The notes beneath the pieces were generated by a model. That model was given only the letters and a program-made list of their open reading frames with translations. It did not search any database and was not told where the DNA came from. Positions 1 through 9,821 of a DNA stretch of 64,000 bases are shown here, piece after piece. Position 1 is the first letter of the stretch. Every line of letters begins with the position of its first letter. Position numbers and translations under genes: made by a program. Source of the stretch: Bretschneidera sinensis. Lineage: Eukaryota; Streptophyta; Magnoliopsida; Brassicales; Akaniaceae. Location: NCBI GenBank assembly GCA_023935145.1, contig CM043700.1:104088400-104152399 (forward strand), written 5' to 3'.

Positions 1-978
1 TTAAAAAACTGAGGTCCTTTTGATTTTTTTATGCACTCTAAAATGATTTGGATTTTGAGGAGTTATGTGATTGTCACTTCAGATTTGAGGATGATTTTTG
101 AGATCTTTAGAATGATTGCTTATACTGGATTTAATCAGTACAGTTGGCTTGTGGATCATTGGTCTATATATGTACATTTTAATTATTCTTAATTCTAACT
201 TCCCACAGAAAGATTATTATTAATAGTTTACAACCTTCTGGGTCTACAATTTTAAGCTTCTAAGTTTTGTAATTCATAACTAGCTAAATGCCTATCGTAT
301 TGAAAGAGGAAAACTATGTCAGTTAGTTCCCTTTTGAAAGAAATAAAAGGAAACCTTCTCAGTAGTTTAGAGCAACATGAGTTGGTAGTTGCCAATTTAG
401 ATTGTTGGTCGTCTTGTCTGCCAAAACTTGACCAATTAGGCTAAAAAAACCTTCACCTTCAACATTAGCAGGTAAATTGATCTTTGGTAAGGAATATATA
501 TTGGAACCAACCTACAGGAGATGATAATAGTTTCATTTGTGTATATGCATTTCATACTGCACTACGTTGATATACAATGCAACAATTATGTTTGACTGCA
601 GAAGTATTATACCGACCCTCGTTTTATTGTGATACTTTGTTTCTATTCTAGTATATTTCTGATAAATGATGGTGTTTTACACATAAATATTTGCAGGTTG
701 ACATTTCTTGTTTCTTTTAATTGGTTTCATACTTTTACCTGGATTGATCTTTTATCTTCTGTTCACATACTACTGCAGTAGTGCTGCATAATTGCTTCTT
801 TACCGTCTTCTTTTATTTCTTTTATTGTTAAAACCCACGCACTTGCCTCAACCCCTACCCCTTAGTGGGTAGGGAAATATCCTTACCAATGCTCCAAAGC
901 GGGCAGTAGCTCGTATATTAAACTATGCTTTTGCTCTTCACTTGCTGAGATTTGTCCATTGAAGCTGATCTAGTAAGT
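1..978. other. Intergenic, no gene seen
   Basis: AT-rich sequence with no open frame of note and no recognisable coding similarity on either strand. A GC-richer patch near 835-910 has no protein match that I can see. It ends where the LTR of the first gag-only element begins. Confidence 0.5.
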
Positions 979-1300
979 TGATGTAGGACAGATAATTAAA
1001 AAGAAAAGCATATTGAGAAAGGGGAGAAACAACAGAGAAGTAAGGTGATTAGACCGTGAGAAAATAGATTAGGTAGAAGAGACGGAAAAGGGAAGAACAG
1101 ACCAAGCAAAGAAACAAGTAGGCTAAATTTCAAATTCTATAACCCAGTATGACTAAACTCAACATAAGCAGGTGCTTATATAAGCATCCGTCCTAAGCAC
1201 ATTAGGAAACTCAACTACTTAATAAATTCTCAACATAGGAAATAAATAAAATCTCAATTAACATAATAATTTCCTAAATTAAAATCTCTGCTCTCCTCCG
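979..1300 (-). repeat. 3' LTR of the minus-strand gag-only element
   Basis: It aligns over about 320 bp with 3056-3387, sharing the start TGATGTAGGACAGATAATTA and the stretch around GGAAATAAATAAAATCTCA. Its inner end lacks about 15 bp present in the other copy and abuts a purine-rich tract (minus-strand GGAGGAGAG) that could be the polypurine tract. Confidence 0.7.
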
Positions 1301-1359
1301 GTTGAAAAGAACTCGACTCAGACGAGTTAGACCAAGATACCACTCTACCAACTCAGGAT

Positions 1360-1994
1360 CTAGGTCACGAAACACTTCTTCAGAAATCCAAGTACTCTTT
1401 GTTTTTGGACGACCTTTACACTGAACAAGGAGTGATAGATGGTCCCATAGGATGATGGATGGGCCTCAGCATTCCATATAACTCCAATCACATGAGCAGT
1501 ACCTGCATGAACATGAGAAGGCACAACAAGAGGCTCCAAGTTATCTTGGTAAAGTGATAAATTTTCCATAGTGAAAACAAATAATATTTAAATCTTCGGG
1601 TAAATCAAGCGAATAAGTATGAAGTCCAATTTCACAAAGAATAGAAAAAAGGTCCAATGGTCTGATCAGGTGGTTCTTTTAGAGTCGAATCAAAACAATG
1701 TGCAGAAGGAACAAAAGGCATGACAAAATCATCTTTATTAAATTCTTTAGCCGTACTAGGTACCTCAATAGCAATTTTATCATTCACATTAGGTAATGCA
1801 ATTTCATGTGGATTCTCAGCATGCAAATGCAAAAGGAGAAAGGGTGAAGATTCAACAAGAATATGGGAATGAAAAATAAAATCAACAGATGGAGGGACCA
1901 AAAGGTCTTGAACAATATCACAAGGAGTTGAGTCGAAGAGTGTCTCTGTAGGTCCTAAATCATCAAGTTGACCAGTCGGCAAAAGACACCCCAC
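1360..1994 (-). pseudogene. Remnant frames downstream of gag in the gag-only element
   Basis: Two minus-strand open stretches (1994-1632, 120 codons; 1569-1360, 69 codons) lie between the zinc knuckle and the 3' LTR. Neither shows a protease, RT or integrase motif. They may be remnants of a once longer gag-pol product or chance frames. I do not recognise either. Confidence 0.25.
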
Positions 1995-2089
1995 AATATT
2001 GACACGATGAGTATTACACTCTTCATTAAAATCCTCTTCACCCCAAAGTATTCTATGGGATTGACAACCATTGCTTCACACTTGGTGGG

Positions 2090-2535
2090 GTCACTAGGGT
2101 CAAAATCTAAAACTAAGGCACGTTGAGGACATCTAGAGGCAATGTGCCCCTTTTATAACAACGATGACACTGTATGGAAGAACCACTAGAACAAGGACAA
2201 GGAGTGAAGGAAAGAGAGGAACTAGACTCATTGCTTCGCTTAGTGCTATCCTCGGAGGCTGACTAAGACTCGCCACATTGAAAAGGCATATGACGAAAAG
2301 ACGACAACTTGAGGTACTTCTCTATCTTTAGGGCTTTGTGATAGGCATCTTCAACAAAAGTAGGGGAATACAAAACAACTTCTCTTTTAATATCGCCCCA
2401 AAAGCCATTCAGAAACCTCTTAATGGTAACAAAAGGCTCTTCCTCAAGTCCACACCTAAGCATAAGTTCATCAAACCTAGTCATGTAGTCAATTACATCT
2501 GAAGTTTGTTTATGATTGAGAAGTTTGGTCAACCA
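2090..2535 (-). pseudogene. Gag pseudogene with zinc knuckle
   Basis: The minus-strand frame 2532-2263 encodes a typical Ty3/gypsy capsid C-terminal segment (motif around MTRFDELMLRCGLEEE, then a run of hydrophobic and charged helices). About 90 bp further down, at about 2172-2130, is a CCHC knuckle beginning CHRCYKRG and ending with HIASRC once a one-base frame change in the AAAAGGGG run is allowed. Stops separate the capsid piece from the knuckle. In the family, gag forms the virus-like particle; this copy cannot make an intact protein. Confidence 0.65.
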
Positions 2536-3055
2536 ATTGGCGTTGATAATAGGTAGGAAGATATTTCTCCTTCAAAGTCTGTTTCATAACCGCCCATTGA
2601 GTGATTGATGGCTCATTTAAACGCTCTAGGTTATGTTGGACAGTTTGCCAATATGTCCTAACGGTTCCGATTAGTTTCATTTTTGCAAAGTGGATTCATT
2701 CTATGTCATAAATACCATACCAATCAAAATAATCCTTCATGCCAACTATCTAATCAAATCATGTAGCATGATCTAATTTCCCATCATAAGTAGGAGTATC
2801 AACTTTAATACATTTAGTGTTATCAACAAAATCCTCATAACCATAACACTGTCCACAGAGTTGGCCAACGATTCTGCGTATGGTGGTGGTGGTGCCGAGC
2901 TCGGGGGCGATGGACGACGACGGAGCTCAACTGTGTAAAAGGAGCTGCCATTGGTTCTAGGATGTGTCTAGGTGGATGTATTTAGATGGAACACAAAAGA
3001 TTTTGGTGCGATTGTAGCAGTGATGGGGGATCGAGGTTTGTGCTCTGATATACTT

Positions 3056-3387
3056 TGATGTAGGACAGATAATTAAAAAGAGAAGCAAATTGAGAAATGG
3101 GAGAAACAACAGAGAAGGTTGATTAGATCATGAGAAAATAGATTAGGTAGAAGAGAGATGGAAAAAAGGGAGAACATAATAAGCAAAGAAACAAAGATAG
3201 GCTAAATTTCAAATTCCATAATCCAGTTTGACTAAACTCAACATAATCAGGTGCTTATATAGGCACCAGTCCTAAGCACACTAGGAAACTCAACTAATTA
3301 ATAAAATCCCAACATAATAGGAAATAAATAAAATCTCAAATAACATAATGCTTTCCTAAATCAAAATCCCTAGACTATGGTTCTCCA
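3056..3387 (-). repeat. 5' LTR of the minus-strand gag-only element
   Basis: 332 bp, TGGAG..ATCA on the minus strand, matching 979-1300 and, in inverted orientation, 3568-3870. A tRNA-iMet-like primer site lies just inside, at about 3044-3055. Confidence 0.7.
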
Positions 3388-3567
3388 TCAGTAGTCCTTA
3401 GCACATTCTCTTATCTTAATTTAAAATTCGCCCTTGGCATGACACTTAGTTTGAGAACACCTCTTTAAAAGACCAATTTTCAAATATCTTTGCTATTGTG
3501 AGAGATAAAAAAGCTATTATTTGTTCATGCGTCTCATTGGTTAATAATGTGATTTCTTGGGATGTTT
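3388..3567. other. Spacer between two head-to-head LTRs
   Basis: 180 bp separating the 5' LTRs of the two inverted gag-only elements. I see no coding or repeat feature in it. Confidence 0.5.
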
Positions 3568-3870
3568 TGGAGAACCATAATCTAGAGATTTTTTATTATT
3601 ATGTTTTTTGAGATTTTATTTATTTCCAATTATTTGGGATTTATTTATTAGCTGAGTCTCCTAGTCTGCTTAGTAAGCACCTGATTATGTTGAATTTGTC
3701 AGACTTGATGACAAAATTTTGAAACTTAAATTATCTTTCAATTTCTCTCATATTTTGTTTCTTCTTTTGTTTATCTTCTCTTCTACTTGATCAATCAGTT
3801 CTTCTATTTTTCTCCCCTTTCTAGCCTTCTTTATTAACTTACATTTTCTTTTGATATATGTTCTATGTCA
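3568..3870 (+). repeat. 5' LTR of truncated gag-only element
   Basis: Inverted match to 3056-3387, starting TGGAGAACCATAATCTAGAG and ending just before the primer site. Confidence 0.7.
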
Positions 3871-4602
3871 AAGTGGTATTAGAGCCCAAACTTTGATCTC
3901 CCATCTCTGCTACATTCGCACCAAAATCCGTCTAAATACACCAATCCAAACACATCTTAGAACCAACTCAATTTGAAAAAAAAAACCCCAAACAGACCGT
4001 GTACCGTCGCGCACACCAACTATGTCGCCGTCCGCCGCCCGCCGCCCCTGGAGCTCAATGCCACCACTACTAGACGCGAAATCTCAGGCTGACCAAACCC
4101 TAAGAAGCCTGGACTGTCATGCCGCTTGCTCCGCCGTAGAGATGCCACGATCCGATTCAAGTTGTCACACCCGGATCTGGCTCTTCCAACCATCGGGCAG
4201 ACCATCCGATGCCACCACAGTGATCGGAGTCCCATTTCTGACTTAACCCTATAAGCCTGAACCATCCCGCCGCCGTTACAACGCGATCCATTTCAGCTTT
4301 GGGGCCACTAGTCTGACGTTTCTGGCCACCCAATGTCTTTTCTAACACCACCATGGTGACCGAAATCAAATTTCTGACCAATCCCTAAAATTCGGTTCCG
4401 ATCTAACCAAACTTGGGCTGGGTTTGACTCGATCTGACTGTCGACCCGTTTTGAGCCGATCTAAGCCGAGAAAAAAAAGGCTTTTGCTACAACTATATTT
4501 TGCCAAGTAAGCTGTGGTTTTTTTTTTCCCATTTTGAAAACTTTACTAATATTTTATTTGGGTAAATTTAGTAAATTGTGTTTGGTCCATTATTTTGTAA
4601 AA

Positions 4603-4606
<4 letters not shown>

Positions 4607-4659
<53 letters not shown>
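4607..4659. repeat. (AT)n microsatellite
   Basis: About 26 uninterrupted AT dinucleotides, within the leader of the truncated gag-only element. Confidence 0.95.
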
Positions 4660-4662
<3 letters not shown>

Positions 4663-4870
4663 CCGTAGTACTACTGCCCCATCGTCTCTTATCCGCCTTT
4701 TTGATTTAGTTTGTTCTCCATTTTTTTAGTTAGCTTTTACTTAAACACCATTGCATTCGTATCCATCTAAATTAAATTCGAAGCTTTGCTTGTGTCCATC
4801 TTGGTGATTTAACATTTCATTTAGTTGGTGCAAATGGTGTTATCTCGATATATTCTTCATTTCTTGTACA

Positions 4871-5191
4871 ATGGTTAATAACAACACCACCTCTTCAGAA
4901 AATTCACGTGACATTCAAACTATGCACAATGATTTGAACAATATCAAAAGTGAGTTTGAGTCTCTTAAAGATGTCCCTAGTGTCTTACAACAACTTCAAG
5001 AGGACATGGCTAAACTTTTGAAAGATAATGATAAACGACATGTAGGAGAGCTGCCTGAGTCATCCGTTAGACAATTGTATCGTTCTCCTTATTCCATAGG
5101 GTTCGCACCAAGACTTCTTCCCACCCCAAGCCGCCCAGGGGCTCCAAATAGAACGAGTCATGCTCCAAATAGTTTCTATATGATTGGATAG
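4871..5191 (+). pseudogene. N-terminal gag fragment
   Basis: 106 codons from an ATG. The first 60 residues are polar and coiled-coil-like (heptad-like Leu/Met spacing through the SEFESLKDVPSVLQQLQEDM segment), as in the N-terminus of plant Ty3/gypsy gag. The frame ends at a stop after a Pro-rich segment. No capsid core follows, so the product would be a truncated gag. Confidence 0.5.
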
Positions 5192-5697
5192 GGTATTTTT
5201 TAATATCTTTAATAACCATTAATGTTTTTATTATATTTCAAAATGTAGCGTTGTCTATAGAATTTTAGGAGTAGTTTTGATAAATCTATTTTTTGTACTG
5301 TAATATATGCTAAATTTTATTAAACATAAAATTTAAATTTCTTTAGTTGAAAAAGCATATTTTATCAGCTCACATCAATACGAAACGCACTCTTAGAAGG
5401 ACATAAAAATGAGCTTGATTTGGGTGCTGTCAACTGCGGAAGTCGAAGTTGAAGTTTCACAGTTTGTGAATATTCTTTTGGTCACTTAAAGCTATGGTTG
5501 CTCAAATTTAACAAGATGTTAGATGCCTTTAAAAAAAACTGGATGTTATATTTCTAAACAATTCTAATTAATTTTTTTGATTGTTGGATTTTATTATGTT
5601 TTTTGTCACAATAACAAACATCTACCATTTGGCTACTAAGCCAAAAATTCTAGCTACGCTCTCATTATCAGTGAGATATCATATCAATGTTTTTGGT
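5192..5697. other. AT-rich stretch, no gene seen
   Basis: Low-complexity AT-rich DNA between the truncated gag fragment and the copia remnant. I see no coding frame or clear repeat structure. Confidence 0.5.
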
Positions 5698-6093
5698 ACA
5701 TGCTCTCATTATTTTTGAGATGTTATGTTCTCACTATCCGTGAGATAAAATACTTCCACTATTAATGAGATATGACAAAAATATTCTTTTGACTATAATA
5801 TTACTAGTAGGGATATAAGATATTTTGACCTTCCTTTTATCCCCCATAATATAATGAATATAATGATAGTGTTTCAATTTATTGACCTTTCGAGCCATGC
5901 TCTCATTATTCATGAGATGTTATGCTCTCACTATCCGTGAGATAACACACTCTTACTATTAATGAGATATGACAAAAATATTTTTTTTGACTATAATATT
6001 ACTAGTAGGGATATAAGATATTTTAACCTCCTTTTTATCCACCACAATATCATGAATATAATGATATTGCGTTTCAATTTATTGACCTTTCAA
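5698..6093 (-). repeat. Two tandem 198-bp copies of the copia RNase H tail
   Basis: The segment starting near 5721 (TGTTATG..TCACTATCCGTGAGATAA) recurs at 5919, a period of 198 bp, with about 90% identity by eye. The 6093-proximal copy continues in frame with the copia RNase H fragment to its right, so the unit is a duplication of the 3' end of that coding region. Confidence 0.75.
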
Positions 6094-6505
6094 GCTATTT
6101 GTTCCACTATAAATCATACCAATAGGCACTCGATTATCACAGTAAATTTTTATTGGTTTTTCAATTAAATTTATATACAAGTTTATCAAAAACTGTCTGA
6201 TCCATACTGCATGAGTAGTAGCAATGCTACATGCAGCGTACTAAACTTCTTGTGTGTATCTTACTACACCATTCTTTCTTGCTACCATAAGAAACAATTG
6301 CGCCTTCAAAGATGAATAAATGTCTCGAAGTGGACTTTCCCTCATCTTTGTCCCCTTTGAAATCTACATTTGAGCAACCAATTACCTCGAGCGTATCAGC
6401 TTGATATACTAATTTAAGGCACAAAGTATCTCTCAGGTACTTCAATATTCTTTTAACTACTTCCCAGTGATTTGGGTTAGGATTACTTAGGTGCCTACTG
6501 ATCAA
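5970..6505 (-). pseudogene. Ty1/copia RNase H fragment
   Basis: On the minus strand 6505-6227 encodes the start of a copia RNase H (WEVVKRILKYLRDT, then a DADW-like segment changed to NVDF, then a KSTS motif). Reading on toward 5970 after frame breaks gives the IYCDN motif and an HYIHDIVV-type tail, the usual order at the end of copia pol. It has no RT, integrase or LTR attached, so it is an isolated fragment. Confidence 0.75.
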
Positions 6506-6534
6506 ACTTACTAAATATGTTAAGTGTAGAAACC

Positions 6535-8110
6535 CAATTTTGTTCTAAAATTTTTTAACGGACCACGTGCGGGTTCCTATGACAAATCTTTGATCCTAGT
6601 GTGCTCAGACTTGGTAAGTGAGGAAGTATGGATTTAATTGGGGAGTATGAGTAATTGCAATGCCCTTTTTTTATTTTAAGTTGTTATTAATTACATGTGA
6701 ACTTTAATTCTTTAAGAAGAATTTTGGGCCCTTTTGGTCCTTGTTAATTTTGGGTTCCCTTTGGCCCATTAAAAATGTTACTAGTTACTAGTTATTTTGA
6801 ATCTCATCTTTAAAATAGTTTAGTTTAATTCTATTTAGTTTAATTTCTATTTTTTTAACTCATCTAGTTTAAAGTAACTTAGTTTAATTCAACTTAGTTT
6901 AATTCATTCAATTTAGTCTTCAAGTTCAATTCATCTAGTTTAAAATGATTTAGTCTCAATCTATCTAGTTTAACTTACATAATTAATCCACGTAGTTTAA
7001 ATGCATGCACTTTGATTTACTTCTCATTTATACTTTGCAAGTAGTTTTAATAATTTTTTTCTTCATAGTCAAAGCAATTTATTTCTTTTATATACTTACT
7101 TTTACCGCATTACTTTAAAGTTAATATTTAGTGTTACTTTGTTTGAATAAAAATTGCACAATGTGTGCTTGGTTTTATTAATAATATATGATAATAATAC
7201 TTGAATCAAAATTTCAATTAATTTTCTTGAAACACAAAGGGTTAGACTTTGGTCTAGGTAAGAGAGAAAGCTTTAAATTCTCACTCTTTTGCACCCAAAT
7301 CTCTCGAGCTTTGAAATTTCTCATGTAGACCAATGACAAGGGATTTGTACCCCTTCAAGGTCAAATGGCGGCTCCTTACTTGTCATCCTTTCTTTGTGCT
7401 TGGACGACAAACGACCTTTTGTCTAATACATTAAAAGTGCACCCATCATGTCTTAATTCATCTAGTTTAACTTACATAATTAATCCACATTGTTTAAATA
7501 CACGCACTTTGATTTACTTCTCATCTATACATTGCAAGTAGTTTTAATAATTTTTTTCTTCATAGTCAAAGCAATTTATTTCCTTTATATATTTACTTTT
7601 ACCGAATTACTTTAAAGTTAATATTTGGTGTTGCTTTGTTTGAATAAAAATTGCACAATATGTGCTTGGTTTTATTAATAGTGTATGATAATAATACTTG
7701 AATCAAAATTTCAATTAATTTTCTTGAAGCACAAAGGGCTAAACTTTGGTCTAGGTAAGAGAGAAAACTTTAAATCCTCACTCTTTTGCACCCAAATCGG
7801 AATTTCTCACGTAGACCAATGACAAGAGATTTGTACCCCTTCAAGGTCAAATGGCAGCTCTTTACCTGTCATCCTTTCTTTGTGTTTGGATGACAAACAA
7901 CCCCTTGTCTAATAAATTAAAAGCGCACTCATCATGAGAGCCTCCTTACTACTTATAAAGGGTTTGTATTAAACTTGGTAGGTTTCACTCGTTTCCATGT
8001 GCCTACTCATCGTAATCTACACCCTCGCTATATCCACCTTCTTTAAAGGGAGTGGCCTTAGGTAGTGAGCCGAATGCATGGATCTCAAGCGGAAAAGAGC
8101 GGTACCTACA
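6535..8110 (+). repeat. Probable LTR of a Tat/Ogre-like element
   Basis: The segment starts TGTAGAAACCC and ends GGTACCTACA. It is followed directly by TTGGCGATTCCACTAGGGA, which resembles the tRNA-Arg-type primer sites used by Ogre/Tat elements. The length of about 1.6 kb suits that group, but no partner LTR was found, so the boundaries are provisional. It contains a 496-bp internal tandem duplication. Confidence 0.4.
6964..7935. repeat. 496-bp tandem duplication inside the probable LTR
   Basis: TCTAGTTTAACTTACATAAT occurs at 6964 and 7460, and the next 470 bp match closely, both copies ending near AAAAGTGCACCCATCATG / AAAGCGCACTCATCATGA. Small indels are scattered; for example the first copy has an extra CTCTCGAGCTT. 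Confidence 0.85.
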
Positions 8111-8111
8111 G

Positions 8112-8130
8112 TTGGCGATTCCACTAGGGA
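8112..8130 (+). other. Candidate primer-binding site
   Basis: TTGGCGATTCCACTAGGGA directly follows an LTR-like ...ACA end. It is one or two substitutions from the TGGCGAC/TTCCACTGGGGA type found in Tat/Ogre elements. Recognised from memory of the family, not aligned. Confidence 0.4.
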
Positions 8131-8708
8131 GTTTAACCTTAAGTGTTTCTTGGAAACATTTTGAAACTTTAATTTGAGTAATTATTTCATACTTCACTTT
8201 GCACGCTAGCACTCACCTTTTGCTATCGATGTAGTAAATTGGGGGCTCCATTTCCTCTTGGTTTCCGGTGTGACCCTCATTTGCTCATCGTTAGCCCTTA
8301 GTGTGGGACAAGTTCCTCATGGTTCTTATCCATGTAACGAAGGTTTGCCAAACGCGTTTGTACTCGTGTGGTCCACTTTTCATGCCACTAGAGGAGCATG
8401 ATAGCATCCTTCTAGCCATGAGGTACCTAAGCCCACTAAAATTATAAGGCGAGCCTACCCTAGAACCTTTCTATGTAGGATAGGGACCTTTTTCTATCCA
8501 TTTTTGCTTTCTTGTATATGTTTACCTTCGCCTCACATGTTAAAAAAAAAAAGATAAAATCAATTTGTTTGATAACATGTTTGGAAATTTAGTGTTTCTT
8601 TCGATTAAATTACAATCAAATAAATTAAACTCAATGTTGGGTCTAGGTTAGCCCAAAACAATGGATTTTCTCTTAAGTCTTGTTAGTTTGACCTTATTAG
8701 GGAGCCCA

Positions 8709-8748
<40 letters not shown>

Positions 8749-9484
8749 AGTGGTGATTAGGCTTTAAACGAAGAAATCTAAAATGAATGCGATTAAAGGC
8801 CCAAGGATTAAGTGGAGAGATCCATGTCAGGGGCAAACTTCATCATTCGTTTGGGCTTATTAGATTTAGCTCGAATCACCACTAGGTTCCAAATCTCTAG
8901 GGAAACTTCATGATATCAAATCCATAATATTTCACTATTAGAAAACCCATAAAGGATTGAAGGGGCCCAAATTATGGAAGTTTGATTAGAATTTAATCGG
9001 AGGAAATTTCTTTTAATTAAATTATAACCAAATGAAATGAGCCCAACATTGAGCCCAATTTGTTTCAAAATAGAGGATTTTTCCCTTAGTTAAGGTAGTT
9101 TGATATCATTGAGAAGCTCATCAGAAGAAACTAATGTTGATTAGGCCATAACCCAAGAAATCTAAAATGAAAGTGATTGAGGGCCCAAGGATCCAGTGGA
9201 ATGATCCATGTAAGGGGCAATCTTGTAATCTTGAACCTATAAAATATTTGGTTTCGAAAAGCGAAGTAGTTGGATTTGAGACGATGAAAGACCATCATTC
9301 TATTTTTTTCTCATTCACCAAGATTTTTCCCTCATTATGATTTCTTTCAAAACAACCCTCGCTAAGGATTGCTTTTTGTTGTAGTATGTGGCTCATATCG
9401 ATTGGAACACATGTAAAGAGAAAGCAGGCTGATGTTGAAGTGAAGTGATGTGGAGTGAGAGAAGTGTAGCGTACCGAGCGTAAC
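8131..9484 (+). other. Leader/internal remnant with diverged direct repeats and poly(A)
   Basis: No coding frame is supported. Segments 8625-8845 and 9010-9230 are diverged direct repeats about 383 bp apart (shared AAGAAATCTAAAATGAA at 8771 and 9154, and GGCCCAAGGATNNAGTGGA). The first copy carries a 37-A run at 8710-8746. It is probably the untranslated leader of the element whose LTR precedes it, cut off by the copia insertion. Confidence 0.4.
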
Positions 9485-9797
9485 GACAACATTAGCCCTT
9501 TTGGGATTGGAATTTATTATTTTATTGGCAGAGATAATTAATAGGTTGGAGGTGTGGGGCAACGCCCCCACGGTACGGTACAGGGGTATTTGAGGAATTT
9601 TTCTAATACCTCTATGCAGCTAGGGTTAGTATAAATATATATGATATAACTCTACTTTGACATAGTGAAATTTAGCAATCACTCGCTCCCGTGGACGTAG
9701 GAATTCTGTCGAACCACGTTAAATCTGTGTGTTTAATTGCTTTCTCTCTCTTTGTTTTTTCGTACTATTCATCATAATTGTCACACGTTTCATAACA
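9485..9797 (+). repeat. 5' LTR of copia element
   Basis: It matches 13855-14103 from TGGAATTTATT onward, including a TATAAATA box (about 9631 here, about 13940 in the 3' copy) and the segment CACTCGCTCCCGTGGAC. It contains about 50 bp (around 9528-9585) absent from the 3' copy. The exact left boundary is uncertain because the first bases do not align. Confidence 0.75.
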
Positions 9798-9821
9798 AGT
9801 GGTATTAGAGCTCAGGTCACG

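Larger units (their letters stand above)
979..3387 (-). mobile_element. Gag-only LTR retrotransposon (TR-GAG-like), minus strand
   Basis: Two similar direct repeats (979 to about 1300 and 3056-3387) flank 1.75 kb. The internal region contains only gag-like coding on the minus strand and no protease, RT or integrase. Next to the upstream LTR, on the minus strand, lies a primer site reading GTATATCAGAGC, close to the tRNA-iMet complement TGGTATCAGAGC. The LTR termini read TGGAG..ATCA on the minus strand. The 5-bp flanks, TAAGT and TCAGT, match at 4 of 5 positions and may be a worn target duplication. Size and content fit the non-autonomous TR-GAG class; family-level assignment is inference. Confidence 0.7.
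3568..5200 (+). mobile_element. Truncated gag-only LTR element, plus strand
   Basis: A 303-bp LTR (3568-3870, TGGAG..GTCA) is followed at about 3874 by TGGTATTAGAGCCC, a tRNA-iMet-type primer site. A leader follows that is homologous, in inverse orientation, to 2890-3055 of the neighbouring element, and then an N-terminal gag frame at 4871. No 3' LTR is visible and similarity stops near 5200, so the element is truncated. It belongs to the same family as the minus-strand element at 979-3387. Confidence 0.65.

Noticed and set aside
4020..4381. Overlapping plus and minus frames of 74-81 codons
   Set aside because: They lie in the GC-rich leader of the truncated gag-only element and show no similarity to known proteins.
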